DNA of 64,000 nt from NCBI GenBank assembly GCA_903858115.1, contig CAIOHR010000114.1, positions 186,001-250,000 on the forward strand, read 5' to 3'. Positions 38,405-44,949 of the stretch are shown here, piece by piece; within the stretch, counting starts at the first letter, position 1, and each line of letters begins with the position of its first letter. The notes under the pieces are model-generated. The model was given only the letters and a program-made list of their open reading frames with translations. It was not told the origin of the DNA and did no database searches. The position numbers were made by a program, and so were the translations under genes. The stretch comes from an uncultured Pirellula sp. (GTDB lineage: Bacteria > Planctomycetota > Planctomycetia > Pirellulales > Pirellulaceae).

Positions 38405-38898
38405 TGGGGTGTCCACTCGTCGTCTTTGGAGATCGATCCGGCTGGTACAAGACTGGTAATGTTCCACCTCGGACGAACCAAAAGTCCAGCTTTGTAATCC
38501 TTGACCCGCTGTGTGACCGTCATGAACATCTCGAACTCATCGGGAGTCATACAGTCGACATGCGTTCGCAAGTCATCCGTCACTTCGTCGGTGCCATCGT
38601 TTTTGCGAACGGTCGGCTCAAATATAGAGAACTCGTGAGTATTCATCCTCGGTAACTGTGGCATCACATGTGCGAATAGCCATTGCCGAGCGTGCCTACT
38701 GCCTCCCTTTGCATCAAGAATTGCCCGCTTGATAATTGCTAAGGCTTCATCCTCGGTCAACGCCTGACGCAACACGGACAAATATTCCACTCGCTCCGCT
38801 TTGGGTTTTGGCGGACGCCCTGGCGGTTTGAACGTATGGCCCTTAACGAACTTTCCAGTTGCCGCCCTTCCTCTAGGGTCGATTACTTCATCGGCCAT
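38401..38898 (-). CDS. DUF5681-like protein, first gene of element 1 operon
   Basis: A 165-residue protein starting with GRAATGKFVKGHTFKPPGRP. This resembles the GxFxxGxxxxxGRPxG leader of DUF5681, often found near phage small-terminase-like genes. A helical middle (ALTEDEALAIIKRAILDAKG) follows. A start at 38919 is also possible; I chose 38898 because of GAGG about 10 bases upstream. It is divergent from the HTH gene with a promoter gap of 147 bases. Assignment is by the leader motif only. Confidence 0.6.
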   Translation of the reverse strand: MADEVIDPRGRAATGKFVKGHTFKPPGRPPKPKAERVEYLSVLRQALTEDEALAIIKRAILDAKGGSRHARQWLFAHVMPQLPRMNTHEFSIFEPTVRKNDGTDEVTDDLRTHVDCMTPDEFEMFMTVTQRVKDYKAGLLVRPRWNITSLVPAGSISKDDEWTPQ

Positions 38899-39045
38899 TT
38901 CCAGTACCTCGCTTTCCATTTCCGTTTAGTAAAAGTGGTCGGAGTAGCTTGCCGTTTTTCGACTTTCTCTGCAAACGTTGCACTGTGTTTCGCTGAGTTT
39001 GAAAATCGATCTTTTGGGATTGGAAATCGATACAGGGGTGAAGCA

Positions 39046-39264
39046 ATGGCCAACGGCGACATGGGGAAAAAGGTTCCCGAATCAACTCGGCTGCGAGTCC
39101 TGGAACTGCTTTCCAAAGGCAACACCACATCCCAGGTTGCTCAGAGACTCGGTATCTCCACCGCGTTCGTTCGCCGTTTCCAGCGCGACGAACAGGAACG
39201 ACTATCGATCGACCAAGAGGTGCCTGACGATCCTGGGATCGATCAACAGCAATCTGCTTTTTAG
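39046..39264 (+). CDS. Small helix-turn-helix regulator of element 1
   Basis: A 72-residue protein with an evident HTH: RLRVLELLSKGNTTSQVAQR followed by LGISTAFVRRFQRDE, like the homeodomain-like HTH of transposase-type regulators. The ATG at 39046 has GGGGTGAAG upstream. It is the only rightward gene recognised in element 1 and is divergent from the seven-gene operon, which makes it the natural candidate regulator of that operon. It converges on the 51-residue ORF with four bases of overlap. Confidence 0.72.
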   Translation: MANGDMGKKVPESTRLRVLELLSKGNTTSQVAQRLGISTAFVRRFQRDEQERLSIDQEVPDDPGIDQQQSAF

Positions 39265-39419
39265 CTGTTGCGACGTTTCTTCGCTGGAGGTGGCAGCAGT
39301 CCGCCATTTGTCAACTTATTGTACAAATCGAACAGATGCTCAACTCGCTCTCGATCAGATGCAAACGGTTTGGATCTGTAGCATTGGTCGTCAGGCCACT
39401 GAACGGCTTTCTGACTCAT
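39261..39419 (-). CDS. Small hypothetical protein after DUF3102 gene
   Basis: A 51-residue ORF starting MSQKAVQWPDDQCYRSKPFA, with RERVEHLFDLYNKLTNGGLL and a basic Pro/Lys end. It overlaps the end of the DUF3102 gene by 29 bases in another frame. The protein-like second half argues for a real gene, but the start is uncertain (the frame is open to 39527). Confidence 0.42.
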   Translation of the reverse strand: MSQKAVQWPDDQCYRSKPFASDRERVEHLFDLYNKLTNGGLLPPPAKKRRNS

Positions 39420-40122
39420 CCTGTCGGTCTTCTCGGTCGATCCATTCGAGCATTGCCGACTTTGTGTCGTCATCCGCTCGCGTCCATAGGTACTGGAGCG
39501 TTTCGATCTGGTCCTCGCTGCCTTCAAGCCTGAACCTCTTGCCAGACGCTACGATCAAATCTTTGACGTTTGCGCTTGCTGACAAACACAGGGTTACAAA
39601 CGTAGGGAACAACTTTTTTGCATGGTCATGAGCTCGATCGTGTGTCTCGTGAGACCGGATGAACACCTCGAAAATAGCGTGAATTAGCGTACGGTAATGC
39701 GATGCAGTTTCCGAAGGCGATAGCATTTTGCCCATTGCCCTTCCGACACTCCACGGATTATCCCCAATCGTCTTGAGTGCGCTTTCGAACTTCCTGTTAG
39801 CTTTTCGAAGTGCTTTCTCGTACTCCTCATCCTCATCCAAATCGGCCACTGTGTCCGATTTGATTTTGCTAATACTAGGCGCATCTAGTTTCGATTGATT
39901 CTGGAACGCATGGATGTATCGCCTAGCAGTTCGTTCGCTGACCTCGGTTGTTGAGAGCCAATCTAGCCATTTACCATGGCCTACCCTTGCTTTAGCGACC
40001 GTAAGAAGCTCTCCAGCGCGAACCATGTGCTCCATGGTTGCACGCAATGCTGACGTTGCATTCGCATGCGCCTCGTTGACCGCTTTCGCTAAGTCTTCGT
40101 CCCTGGTTATTAGCTCTCCCAT
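39391..40122 (-). CDS. DUF3102-like protein
   Basis: A 243-residue protein whose N-terminal half matches the DUF3102 pattern: MVRAGELLTVAKARVGHGKW, then LDWLSTTEVSERTARRYIHA. It is found on phages and integrative elements and is probably a DNA-binding or regulatory protein. The second half is unassigned. The ATG at 40122 has GGGG about 8 bases upstream. A TTG at 40155 with AGGAAA is an alternative. It is followed by the 51-residue ORF. Confidence 0.75.
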   Translation of the reverse strand: MGELITRDEDLAKAVNEAHANATSALRATMEHMVRAGELLTVAKARVGHGKWLDWLSTTEVSERTARRYIHAFQNQSKLDAPSISKIKSDTVADLDEDEEYEKALRKANRKFESALKTIGDNPWSVGRAMGKMLSPSETASHYRTLIHAIFEVFIRSHETHDRAHDHAKKLFPTFVTLCLSASANVKDLIVASGKRFRLEGSEDQIETLQYLWTRADDDTKSAMLEWIDREDRQDESESRSVA

Positions 40123-40155
40123 TCCGTCAGCCCCTTCATTTTTTGGTGTTTCCAA

Positions 40156-40661
40156 ACTGTCGTTTCCTGCGCTGTGCGCGCACCACTCCCATTATCCTTG
40201 GGTTAGGCTGGCTGCTCTGTCGGCAGTGTTACCCAAACCAATTCGGTGTCTGTTTCGGTGATCGCTTAGCAGGTAGCTGGCATGTTGACCAGCTAGACCC
40301 AACTACTTCGCTTCAGTCGTGACCCAAGACGGGTTGTCAGGGTAGACATAGCCCGATTTTTCACTTAACGAGTAGTCGTGACAGCTTGTGAGGCTGCTCC
40401 AGCCGTGAGGCTGATCCTTGTCGCGATGGAGCTACCCAATCGCACTTAGTCGCTGCATGAATGGTCATGCATCCTGGTTCTTGCAAGAGTTGCTGACGTA
40501 CCCACCCCCCGGCTGCGAATTGAATGCAGAACATTTTGCAATTGCGGCTGCGCTTGCGTTCCATTCTCTTGCCCCTTCTGTGGTTGATACCTACAATGAT
40601 CCTCGAAGAAACTGACGATCTACTCAGAGGGGGATACCAACCCACACTCTGAGGCTAAATT
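40156..40661. other. Noncoding leader region in element 1
   Basis: About 500 bases without a supported gene, between the DUF3102 gene and the DUF1580-like gene. It holds repeated phrases (gtgaggctg at about 40388 and 40409) and a perfect 7-bp hairpin ctcagag/ctctgag (about 40623-40653). A short minus-strand frame (40361-40645) has no protein-like features. The region may contain the DUF3102 promoter and a structured RNA. Confidence 0.4.
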
Positions 40662-40697
40662 AAGGGTTGCTGCATTTTGTGCCGCAGCCCTTTTTTT
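40662..40697. terminator. Bidirectional hairpin terminator
   Basis: aagggttgctgc and gccgcagccctt pair with one G-U pair and one mismatch around attttgt. On the plus strand seven T follow. On the minus strand the stem follows the stop of the DUF1580-like gene by five bases, so it probably terminates that gene and can act both ways. Confidence 0.65.
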
Positions 40698-40701
40698 GTG
40701 C

Positions 40702-40977
40702 TTAAATCCTTTCTGCTGCGAAGAACTTCTCGCTCTCGGCTAGTGCTTTTGCAGTCGCTGCTTCAGAGCGTTGCTTCTCGATCGATGGCGGGGCGATCCT
40801 CTCGCCACCCTCGACAAATGCCCGTAGTGCTTCCTCGGTGCAACAGACCTTGTTTGCGATTCGCACGGCCTTGAGTCCCTGCGCCTGCCAACGAGTTACC
40901 GATGTGCGCGTTGGGGTGTGGTCGTAAAGCTCTTGGTAGAGTTCTCGGATGGGTCTGAATTTCGGTCTTGCTGTCAC
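40702..40977 (-). CDS. DUF1580-like small HTH protein, candidate excisionase
   Basis: A 91-residue protein with the planctomycete DUF1580/excisionase-like motif: a T-S-V-T-R-W helix (PTRTSVTRWQAQGLKAVRI) followed by NKVCCTEEALRAFVEGG, like the strand-and-helix of Xis-type winged helices. Such small basic proteins often set recombination direction. Its place on an element with two tyrosine recombinases supports a directionality-factor role. It is related in pattern to the protein at 46463-46855 on element 2. Confidence 0.68.
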   Translation of the reverse strand: MTARPKFRPIRELYQELYDHTPTRTSVTRWQAQGLKAVRIANKVCCTEEALRAFVEGGERIAPPSIEKQRSEAATAKALAESEKFFAAERI

Positions 40978-41123
40978 GGTCGATCCCCTGAGTTGGTGCT
41001 GATTTGGCGTGTTATCGAACTAGGACGGAAATGGTGACTTTTTTAGTAGTCGCGTTACTCAATTTTTCTAAACAAACACCTGCGACAGTTCAAGCGTTAG
41101 AAATCCCTGGGGTTTCGTATGAT

Positions 41124-41226
41124 TTGCAAACGCCCCCCTGGTTTCGCTATGCTGCTCCTGGGAGCGGTCCTTTGCTCCTCCTTTGGCCTGCCGGGGCGAT
41201 AGAGCGCGCCCCGGTGGGTTTTTCTT
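41124..41226 (+). ncRNA. Candidate small RNA with promoter and terminator
   Basis: A promoter-like pair TTGCAA (41124-41129) and TATGCT (41148-41153), 18 bases apart, is followed by about 65 bases with a small hairpin gctcctgggagc. A strong stem ccggggcg/cgccccgg (41191-41198 with 41207-41214) then leads into gggttttt. There is no reading frame with a ribosome-binding site. The layout fits a roughly 65-base RNA starting near 41160. It lies between the DUF1580-like gene and the acetyltransferase-like gene, both on the other strand. Confidence 0.5.
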
Positions 41227-41240
41227 TGGCCAAATGAAAA

Positions 41241-41261
41241 AGGCGACCTCGCTGGTCGCCT
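41241..41261 (-). terminator. Terminator of the GNAT-like gene
   Basis: aggcgacc and ggtcgcct form a perfect 8-bp stem with loop tcgct. Read on the minus strand the stem is followed by ttttc, and lies 28 bases after the stop of the gene at 41289-41747. Confidence 0.8.
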
Positions 41262-41288
41262 CTATTAGGTCACTGGTTGATCGCTCGA

Positions 41289-41747
41289 CTAGGCCAACAC
41301 TGCTAAGCGTCTGGCCATGAACTGACCGTTAGGATGCGGGTGACCAAGGCTATCGGAACGGCTATATCCGTAACGTCTCAGGATGCCAACCAATCGCTTA
41401 TCGCTCTCGATTTGAGGGTCAGCGACGATAACAATGCGTTCAGCTTCGCTTAGTTCGTCTTCAATGAATTCCAACATCATTTCGATTGCATGGTGCTCCA
41501 CGTAATCTGGCCGACACGCAATATCTATCGCTATCCCGCCCCTGTCGAATGATCCAACAACGCATGGGATGCCCTCCAGCGATCCGATGACGTACTGCCA
41601 CCCGTCGGCCATTTCTTGCCGAATCGCTTCTAGCGTGATGCGATGGGCCTTTTTTGTCACTTTGTAGGCCCGTCGATTCAGGATGTAGGTAGCAATGTTC
41701 AGCAACTCTTCGTTCTCGATACCAACCGTTTCGAAAGTCATGTTCAT
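41289..41747 (-). CDS. GNAT-like acetyltransferase (tentative)
   Basis: The 152-residue protein has an order of elements like a small GNAT enzyme: IGSLEGIPCVVGSFDRGGIA as central strands, EHHAIEMMLEFIEDEL as a helix, RIVIVADPQIESDKRLVGIL and RRYGYSRSDS near the end, where GNAT proteins have N..a..ly.k.GF. The acetyl-CoA loop (RxxGxG/A) is not clear. GGAGG lies 8 bases before the ATG at 41747. It is cargo or regulatory gene of element 1, between the sRNA and the inner recombinase. Confidence 0.5.
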   Translation of the reverse strand: MNMTFETVGIENEELLNIATYILNRRAYKVTKKAHRITLEAIRQEMADGWQYVIGSLEGIPCVVGSFDRGGIAIDIACRPDYVEHHAIEMMLEFIEDELSEAERIVIVADPQIESDKRLVGILRRYGYSRSDSLGHPHPNGQFMARRLAVLA

Positions 41748-41902
41748 TTTGGTTTCCTCCAATGTTTGGTTACGTTTCCGACTCATGCGTATCGGCGATC
41801 AGCGCGAACGCAAAAACTAGCAGGGCGATGACTTGGCGGTCAGAGGTTCTCGTCAGAAAACCAAGGTAGAAGAAGATGCCCAGGTCAACGCCCTACTGTT
41901 GT

Positions 41903-43093
41903 TCACAATGTTTCCGCTAGGAGCGCCCGTAGCGTCTCAGCATCCGCGTTTGCCAATAGTTTCTTGAGCAACTTGGACTTGTGGTCCTCTGTCGCTTTGG
42001 TCGCTTCAGACGCTGTTCTAGCGGCCGCAGGTTCATAGCCTAAGTTTGGCAACCTGTCAGATGCACTGCGAGTATCGATTGACTCGGCCTGGGAATAGAT
42101 CCCCAGTGTTAACCCAGGGGTGCTATGCCTCATCAACCTTTGAGCTACCGAAACGTGGATGTTTTTCTTCGCCAACAACGTGCCGAAGCTGTATCGCAGG
42201 CAGTGAATGTCGATCGATCGCCCTTGGCTGTCGTACCGAGCGATCCCAGCGACCTCGATATCCCGCAAGAATCTCTTCATGCCTTTGTTGGGCAGTGAGA
42301 ATATTGGCGCATCCGCTGCTATAGCCTGCTCCACAATCCAGGCTTGGAGGTCAGTAGCAAGATCCTGTGGCAGTGGGAGTCGATCCGAATTACCGTTCTT
42401 CGTGAATGACGATTTCAACGCAACCTCGGGTTCATCCCCGAACGTGAATTGACCGGCTGTTAGCGTTCTCAATTCCTCCCAGCGAACCCCCACCAATGCC
42501 AACATGCGATACGCCAACGACCACTTGAGACCATCGACCCGCATTTTCTCGACGTCCTTTGTCAGTAGCTCGCAGTCCTCGGCTAATGACTCAATGTTGG
42601 CTAAATTGATTGGATTGGCTTTCCAATACTCCTGGTTCCGAGAACCGATGATTCGCATCTTGCTGTACTCGGCCATCGGTCGCAGCCGAGCAACGAGAAT
42701 CAACTTCTCCAACTCGTTCTCGGTCATCGCGCGTCTGAACTTCCTGCGATCCTTTTTGAACTTCTTGGGCCTTGGTGCTCGGGCACATGGGTTTGTTGCG
42801 ATCAACCCTTGGAACACCGCCCATTCGAAGAACCCGCCGACATAGACGCTGTAGAGTTTGCGACTGTTGGCCGACAACGCTGGTCTCTTTGTGATCGGAT
42901 CGACTTGCGCGATGCTAACGAACCAGTTGATGGCGGTCTGCTCATCAATGTCGGCGAACGTCCCGAACCCGCATTCGCGGACGAACTTTCGTATCCTGTA
43001 GCGCATGTCGTCCGTCGTACTCTTGGCTAACCCTTCGGCCTTTCGATGGTTTATGTACTGATCGACAGCCCGTTCTAGTTCTGAATATGTCAT
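41903..43093 (-). CDS. Tyrosine recombinase, inner integrase of element 1
   Basis: A 396-residue phage-integrase-family enzyme. It has an N-terminal core-binding domain (LERAVDQYINHRKAEGLAKS), the first catalytic Arg in VGVRWEELRTL, the H-x-x-R box in IHCLRYSFGTLLAK, RLMRHSTPGLTLGIYSQA with the third-box His and the nucleophile Tyr, and a charged tail. It is not closely similar to the recombinase next to the tRNA. Its leader contains the inverted copy of the 15-base motif near the left junction, suggesting autoregulation or a second recombination system. Confidence 0.88.
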   Translation of the reverse strand: MTYSELERAVDQYINHRKAEGLAKSTTDDMRYRIRKFVRECGFGTFADIDEQTAINWFVSIAQVDPITKRPALSANSRKLYSVYVGGFFEWAVFQGLIATNPCARAPRPKKFKKDRRKFRRAMTENELEKLILVARLRPMAEYSKMRIIGSRNQEYWKANPINLANIESLAEDCELLTKDVEKMRVDGLKWSLAYRMLALVGVRWEELRTLTAGQFTFGDEPEVALKSSFTKNGNSDRLPLPQDLATDLQAWIVEQAIAADAPIFSLPNKGMKRFLRDIEVAGIARYDSQGRSIDIHCLRYSFGTLLAKKNIHVSVAQRLMRHSTPGLTLGIYSQAESIDTRSASDRLPNLGYEPAAARTASEATKATEDHKSKLLKKLLANADAETLRALLAETL

Positions 43094-43173
43094 GCATGAT
43101 TTCCCTGGGGATTTGATGGTTATTTGTGGTAGAGAGTGAACTAGACCCGTAGGCCTAGTTCCTGCTTGATGCC

Positions 43174-43362
43174 TTAGGCGTTGTTCCGTAGATGCTCGAT
43201 GGTTGCTTGAGCATCCTTGAGGTTCGCTAGGATCGGTCCCAGAAGCGACAACGTGTAAAGCTCATCACGGTCAACGTCGGCAAGCAACCTTTCCACTTCT
43301 TGCCGACTCTGGGCAATGGCCTTGCTCGCTCGCTGGTAGTCGCGCTGCGTTGGTGCTTTCAT
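43174..43362 (-). CDS. Small helical protein coupled to the outer integrase
   Basis: A 62-residue helical protein (RDYQRASKAIAQSRQEVERL, LGPILANLKDAQATIEHLRN) whose ATG overlaps the stop of the tRNA-proximal integrase in ATGA fashion. I do not recognise it. Tight coupling to an integrase makes an accessory role in recombination possible. Confidence 0.6.
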   Translation of the reverse strand: MKAPTQRDYQRASKAIAQSRQEVERLLADVDRDELYTLSLLGPILANLKDAQATIEHLRNNA

Positions 43363-44582
43363 CCCAGCCTCCTGACTGCATCGATTGCCTTGCTCTTGTC
43401 GGCCTCGGCGTAGATCTGTGTGACTTCCATCTCAGAGTGACCCAAGAGCACGCTTGCAACCTCCAATCCGTATTCCTTACGGATCTTCGTTGCGAACGTA
43501 TGGCGCAACTGGTTAGGGCTCCAGGCGTGTTCCTTTGTCCATGCCTTCACCTTGGCTTCGTCCTTCTCGATCTCCTCAGGAGGCGGGAATGCTTTCTCGC
43601 ATCCCTTGAGAATGGCGTTGGCATACGTTCCCGTTCTGTAGAAATCCCCAGGCGTTCGAATGGGGTTCTTCTTCTTGTTGGTCCCTGCTTTGTTGCCGCA
43701 CGATAGCGGCGTTGTTCTTGCGCTCTTGGCTTGCTCCAAACGCTCTTTGGTCGCCTCCTTTGGACTGAAGCAACATTCATCCGGCCCCCTGAACAGATAC
43801 CGCGATAGCACGTTCTGGGCTGCTTTCGAAACATAGATGACCCGCTTCTTCCCCCTCCACGCTGTCTTGTGCTTGTTTAGGTTGATCTGCCAAACGTCCT
43901 CAGTGCGATCGATCATTCCGGGCGTAAGGCTGCAAACCTCTCCCGGCCTGCATCCTGTTAGCAACTGAAATCGCACCATATCGCCGACAGTTCGGGATAG
44001 ATGTGCCAAAGTTGCTTCTACAACCTCCTCCGAAACAGGTGTCCTCCCTGATGTTTCCCGCAAACTGCATCTTCCAGCCTTCAGAGGTGGAACCATCCCT
44101 ATGTCCGCTGCAACGGATGCAGGAGCAAGACCTTCACCGGCTGCCCATCGGAATATCCGTCGGATCCTTTCCCCCAGACGATTGATGTACTTCCTAGAAC
44201 GATCCCCCTCGCTGCATAGATGTTCCCGTACTGCTTTGAATTGCTTGGGACCAAACTCGACTACCGGTGTTGCGCTGTAGAGCTTTTTCAGGGCGCTCAT
44301 TGCGGGTTTGATCTGGTAGTATTCGCTGGCACGGTGGGTTCCGTAATACGTTTTGCAGTGCTTCACGTACTGAACCAGCATTTCACCAATCAAGAGTTGA
44401 TGCGCTGGCACGTCGAAGGAAGTCGACTTACCAGACGCCAACCATTCGGCAACGACCCGCTTATACTCCTGTTTGCTCTCGTGGCTCCCGTATGGCCCCA
44501 GGAGTTTATCCTTCCCGTTGAGTGTGACCCTAGCTTGGCCGGAAGAGTGTTTTCGATACGAGGGAAGCTTTGGTGTCTTCAT
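43359..44582 (-). CDS. Tyrosine recombinase, tRNA-proximal integrase of element 1
   Basis: A 407-residue recombinase. The first Arg is R212 in LLTGCRPGEVCSLTP, the second box reads SPNQLRHTFAT (R360), the third-box His is H382 in LLGHS, and the Tyr is Y391 in QIYAEADKSKA. The box normally H-x-x-R is N-Q-L-R here (N357), as in the homologous element 2 integrase. GGAG lies about 8 bases before the ATG at 44582. It starts 175 bases from the intact tRNA and reads away from it, the usual place for the enzyme that recognises the attachment site. Confidence 0.92.
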   Translation of the reverse strand: MKTPKLPSYRKHSSGQARVTLNGKDKLLGPYGSHESKQEYKRVVAEWLASGKSTSFDVPAHQLLIGEMLVQYVKHCKTYYGTHRASEYYQIKPAMSALKKLYSATPVVEFGPKQFKAVREHLCSEGDRSRKYINRLGERIRRIFRWAAGEGLAPASVAADIGMVPPLKAGRCSLRETSGRTPVSEEVVEATLAHLSRTVGDMVRFQLLTGCRPGEVCSLTPGMIDRTEDVWQINLNKHKTAWRGKKRVIYVSKAAQNVLSRYLFRGPDECCFSPKEATKERLEQAKSARTTPLSCGNKAGTNKKKNPIRTPGDFYRTGTYANAILKGCEKAFPPPEEIEKDEAKVKAWTKEHAWSPNQLRHTFATKIRKEYGLEVASVLLGHSEMEVTQIYAEADKSKAIDAVRRLG

Positions 44583-44731
44583 TCTGTCTCCGAGCATTTG
44601 GAAATGTGACTTCTTGACCAACGGTAGGACGGAATCAGTCCTTGATTTGGGCAAGAATTGGGAAAGTTCCCGGTTGCTCAGAGTTGTTTGGTAGACGCCT
44701 GATAGAACTTTCGCTACGATTTCACCAATGA

Positions 44732-44755
44732 AAACATTGTGTTAGCACAATGTTT
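44732..44755. promoter_or_regulatory. Perfect inverted repeat abutting the intact tRNA
   Basis: aaacattgtg and cacaatgttt (44732-44741 and 44746-44755) pair perfectly around ttag and end two bases before the tRNA 5' end. It is the element 1 side of the junction, and could be an integrase arm site, an operator, or part of an element-supplied tRNA promoter region. Confidence 0.6.
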
Positions 44756-44756
44756 C

Positions 44757-44829
44757 GCGGGTGTAACTCAGTGGCTAGAGTGTTAGCTTCCCAAGCTGAA
44801 AGTCGTGGGTTCGAATCCCATCACCCGCT
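44757..44829 (+). tRNA. tRNA-Gly, anticodon CCC (restored copy)
   Basis: A 73-base cloverleaf: acceptor gcgggtg/cacccgc, D arm actc...gagt, anticodon stem ttagc/gctga with loop ttcccaa (anticodon CCC at loop positions 3-5), T arm gtggg-ttcgaat-cccat, discriminator T. CCA is not encoded. It decodes GGG. The 5' half is identical to 33395-33435 and the 3' half to 50983-51018, so this copy is a hybrid built by two integrations. It has no promoter as clear as the one at 33345. Confidence 0.95.
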
Positions 44830-44902
44830 TTGTTTTTTACCAAGCGATTCGTTGATAAGACGATACCTGACCGCCGGTCGGAGCGCTGTTTTTCACCAAA
44901 CC

Positions 44903-44925
44903 TTAAGTGGTAGACTACCACTTAA
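44903..44925. promoter_or_regulatory. Perfect 23-base palindrome before element 2 integrase
   Basis: ttaagtggtag and ctaccactta(a) are perfect reverse complements around a single a. The centre lies 36 bases before the integrase ATG at 44950, a position typical for an operator or an integrase binding site. AT-rich odd-length symmetry fits a dimeric protein. Confidence 0.7.
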
Positions 44926-44949
44926 CTGTTTCGAAAGGCAGTTCGTTCT

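Larger units (their letters stand above)
33427..44794. mobile_element. Integrative element 1 in tRNA-Gly anticodon loop
   Basis: About 11.3 kb bounded by direct copies of gcttcccaa (33427-33435 and 44786-44794), embedded in a 41-base repeat of the tRNA 5' half. It carries two tyrosine recombinases, a DUF1580-like protein, DUF3102, an HTH protein, a possible small RNA and a seven-gene coupled operon. No capsid, portal, large terminase, relaxase or conjugation gene is recognisable. It may be a satellite, a tail-like module carrier or a genomic island. Its recombinase at the right end starts 175 bases from the restored tRNA. Confidence 0.85.

Noticed and set aside
38836..39045. N-terminal extension of the HTH gene
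   Set aside because: The extension is antisense to the DUF5681-like gene start, and the ATG at 39046 has a good ribosome-binding site.
40361..40645. A 94-codon minus-strand frame in the noncoding part of element 1
   Set aside because: It has no ribosome-binding site or recognisable pattern, and hairpins and repeats there suggest a noncoding region.
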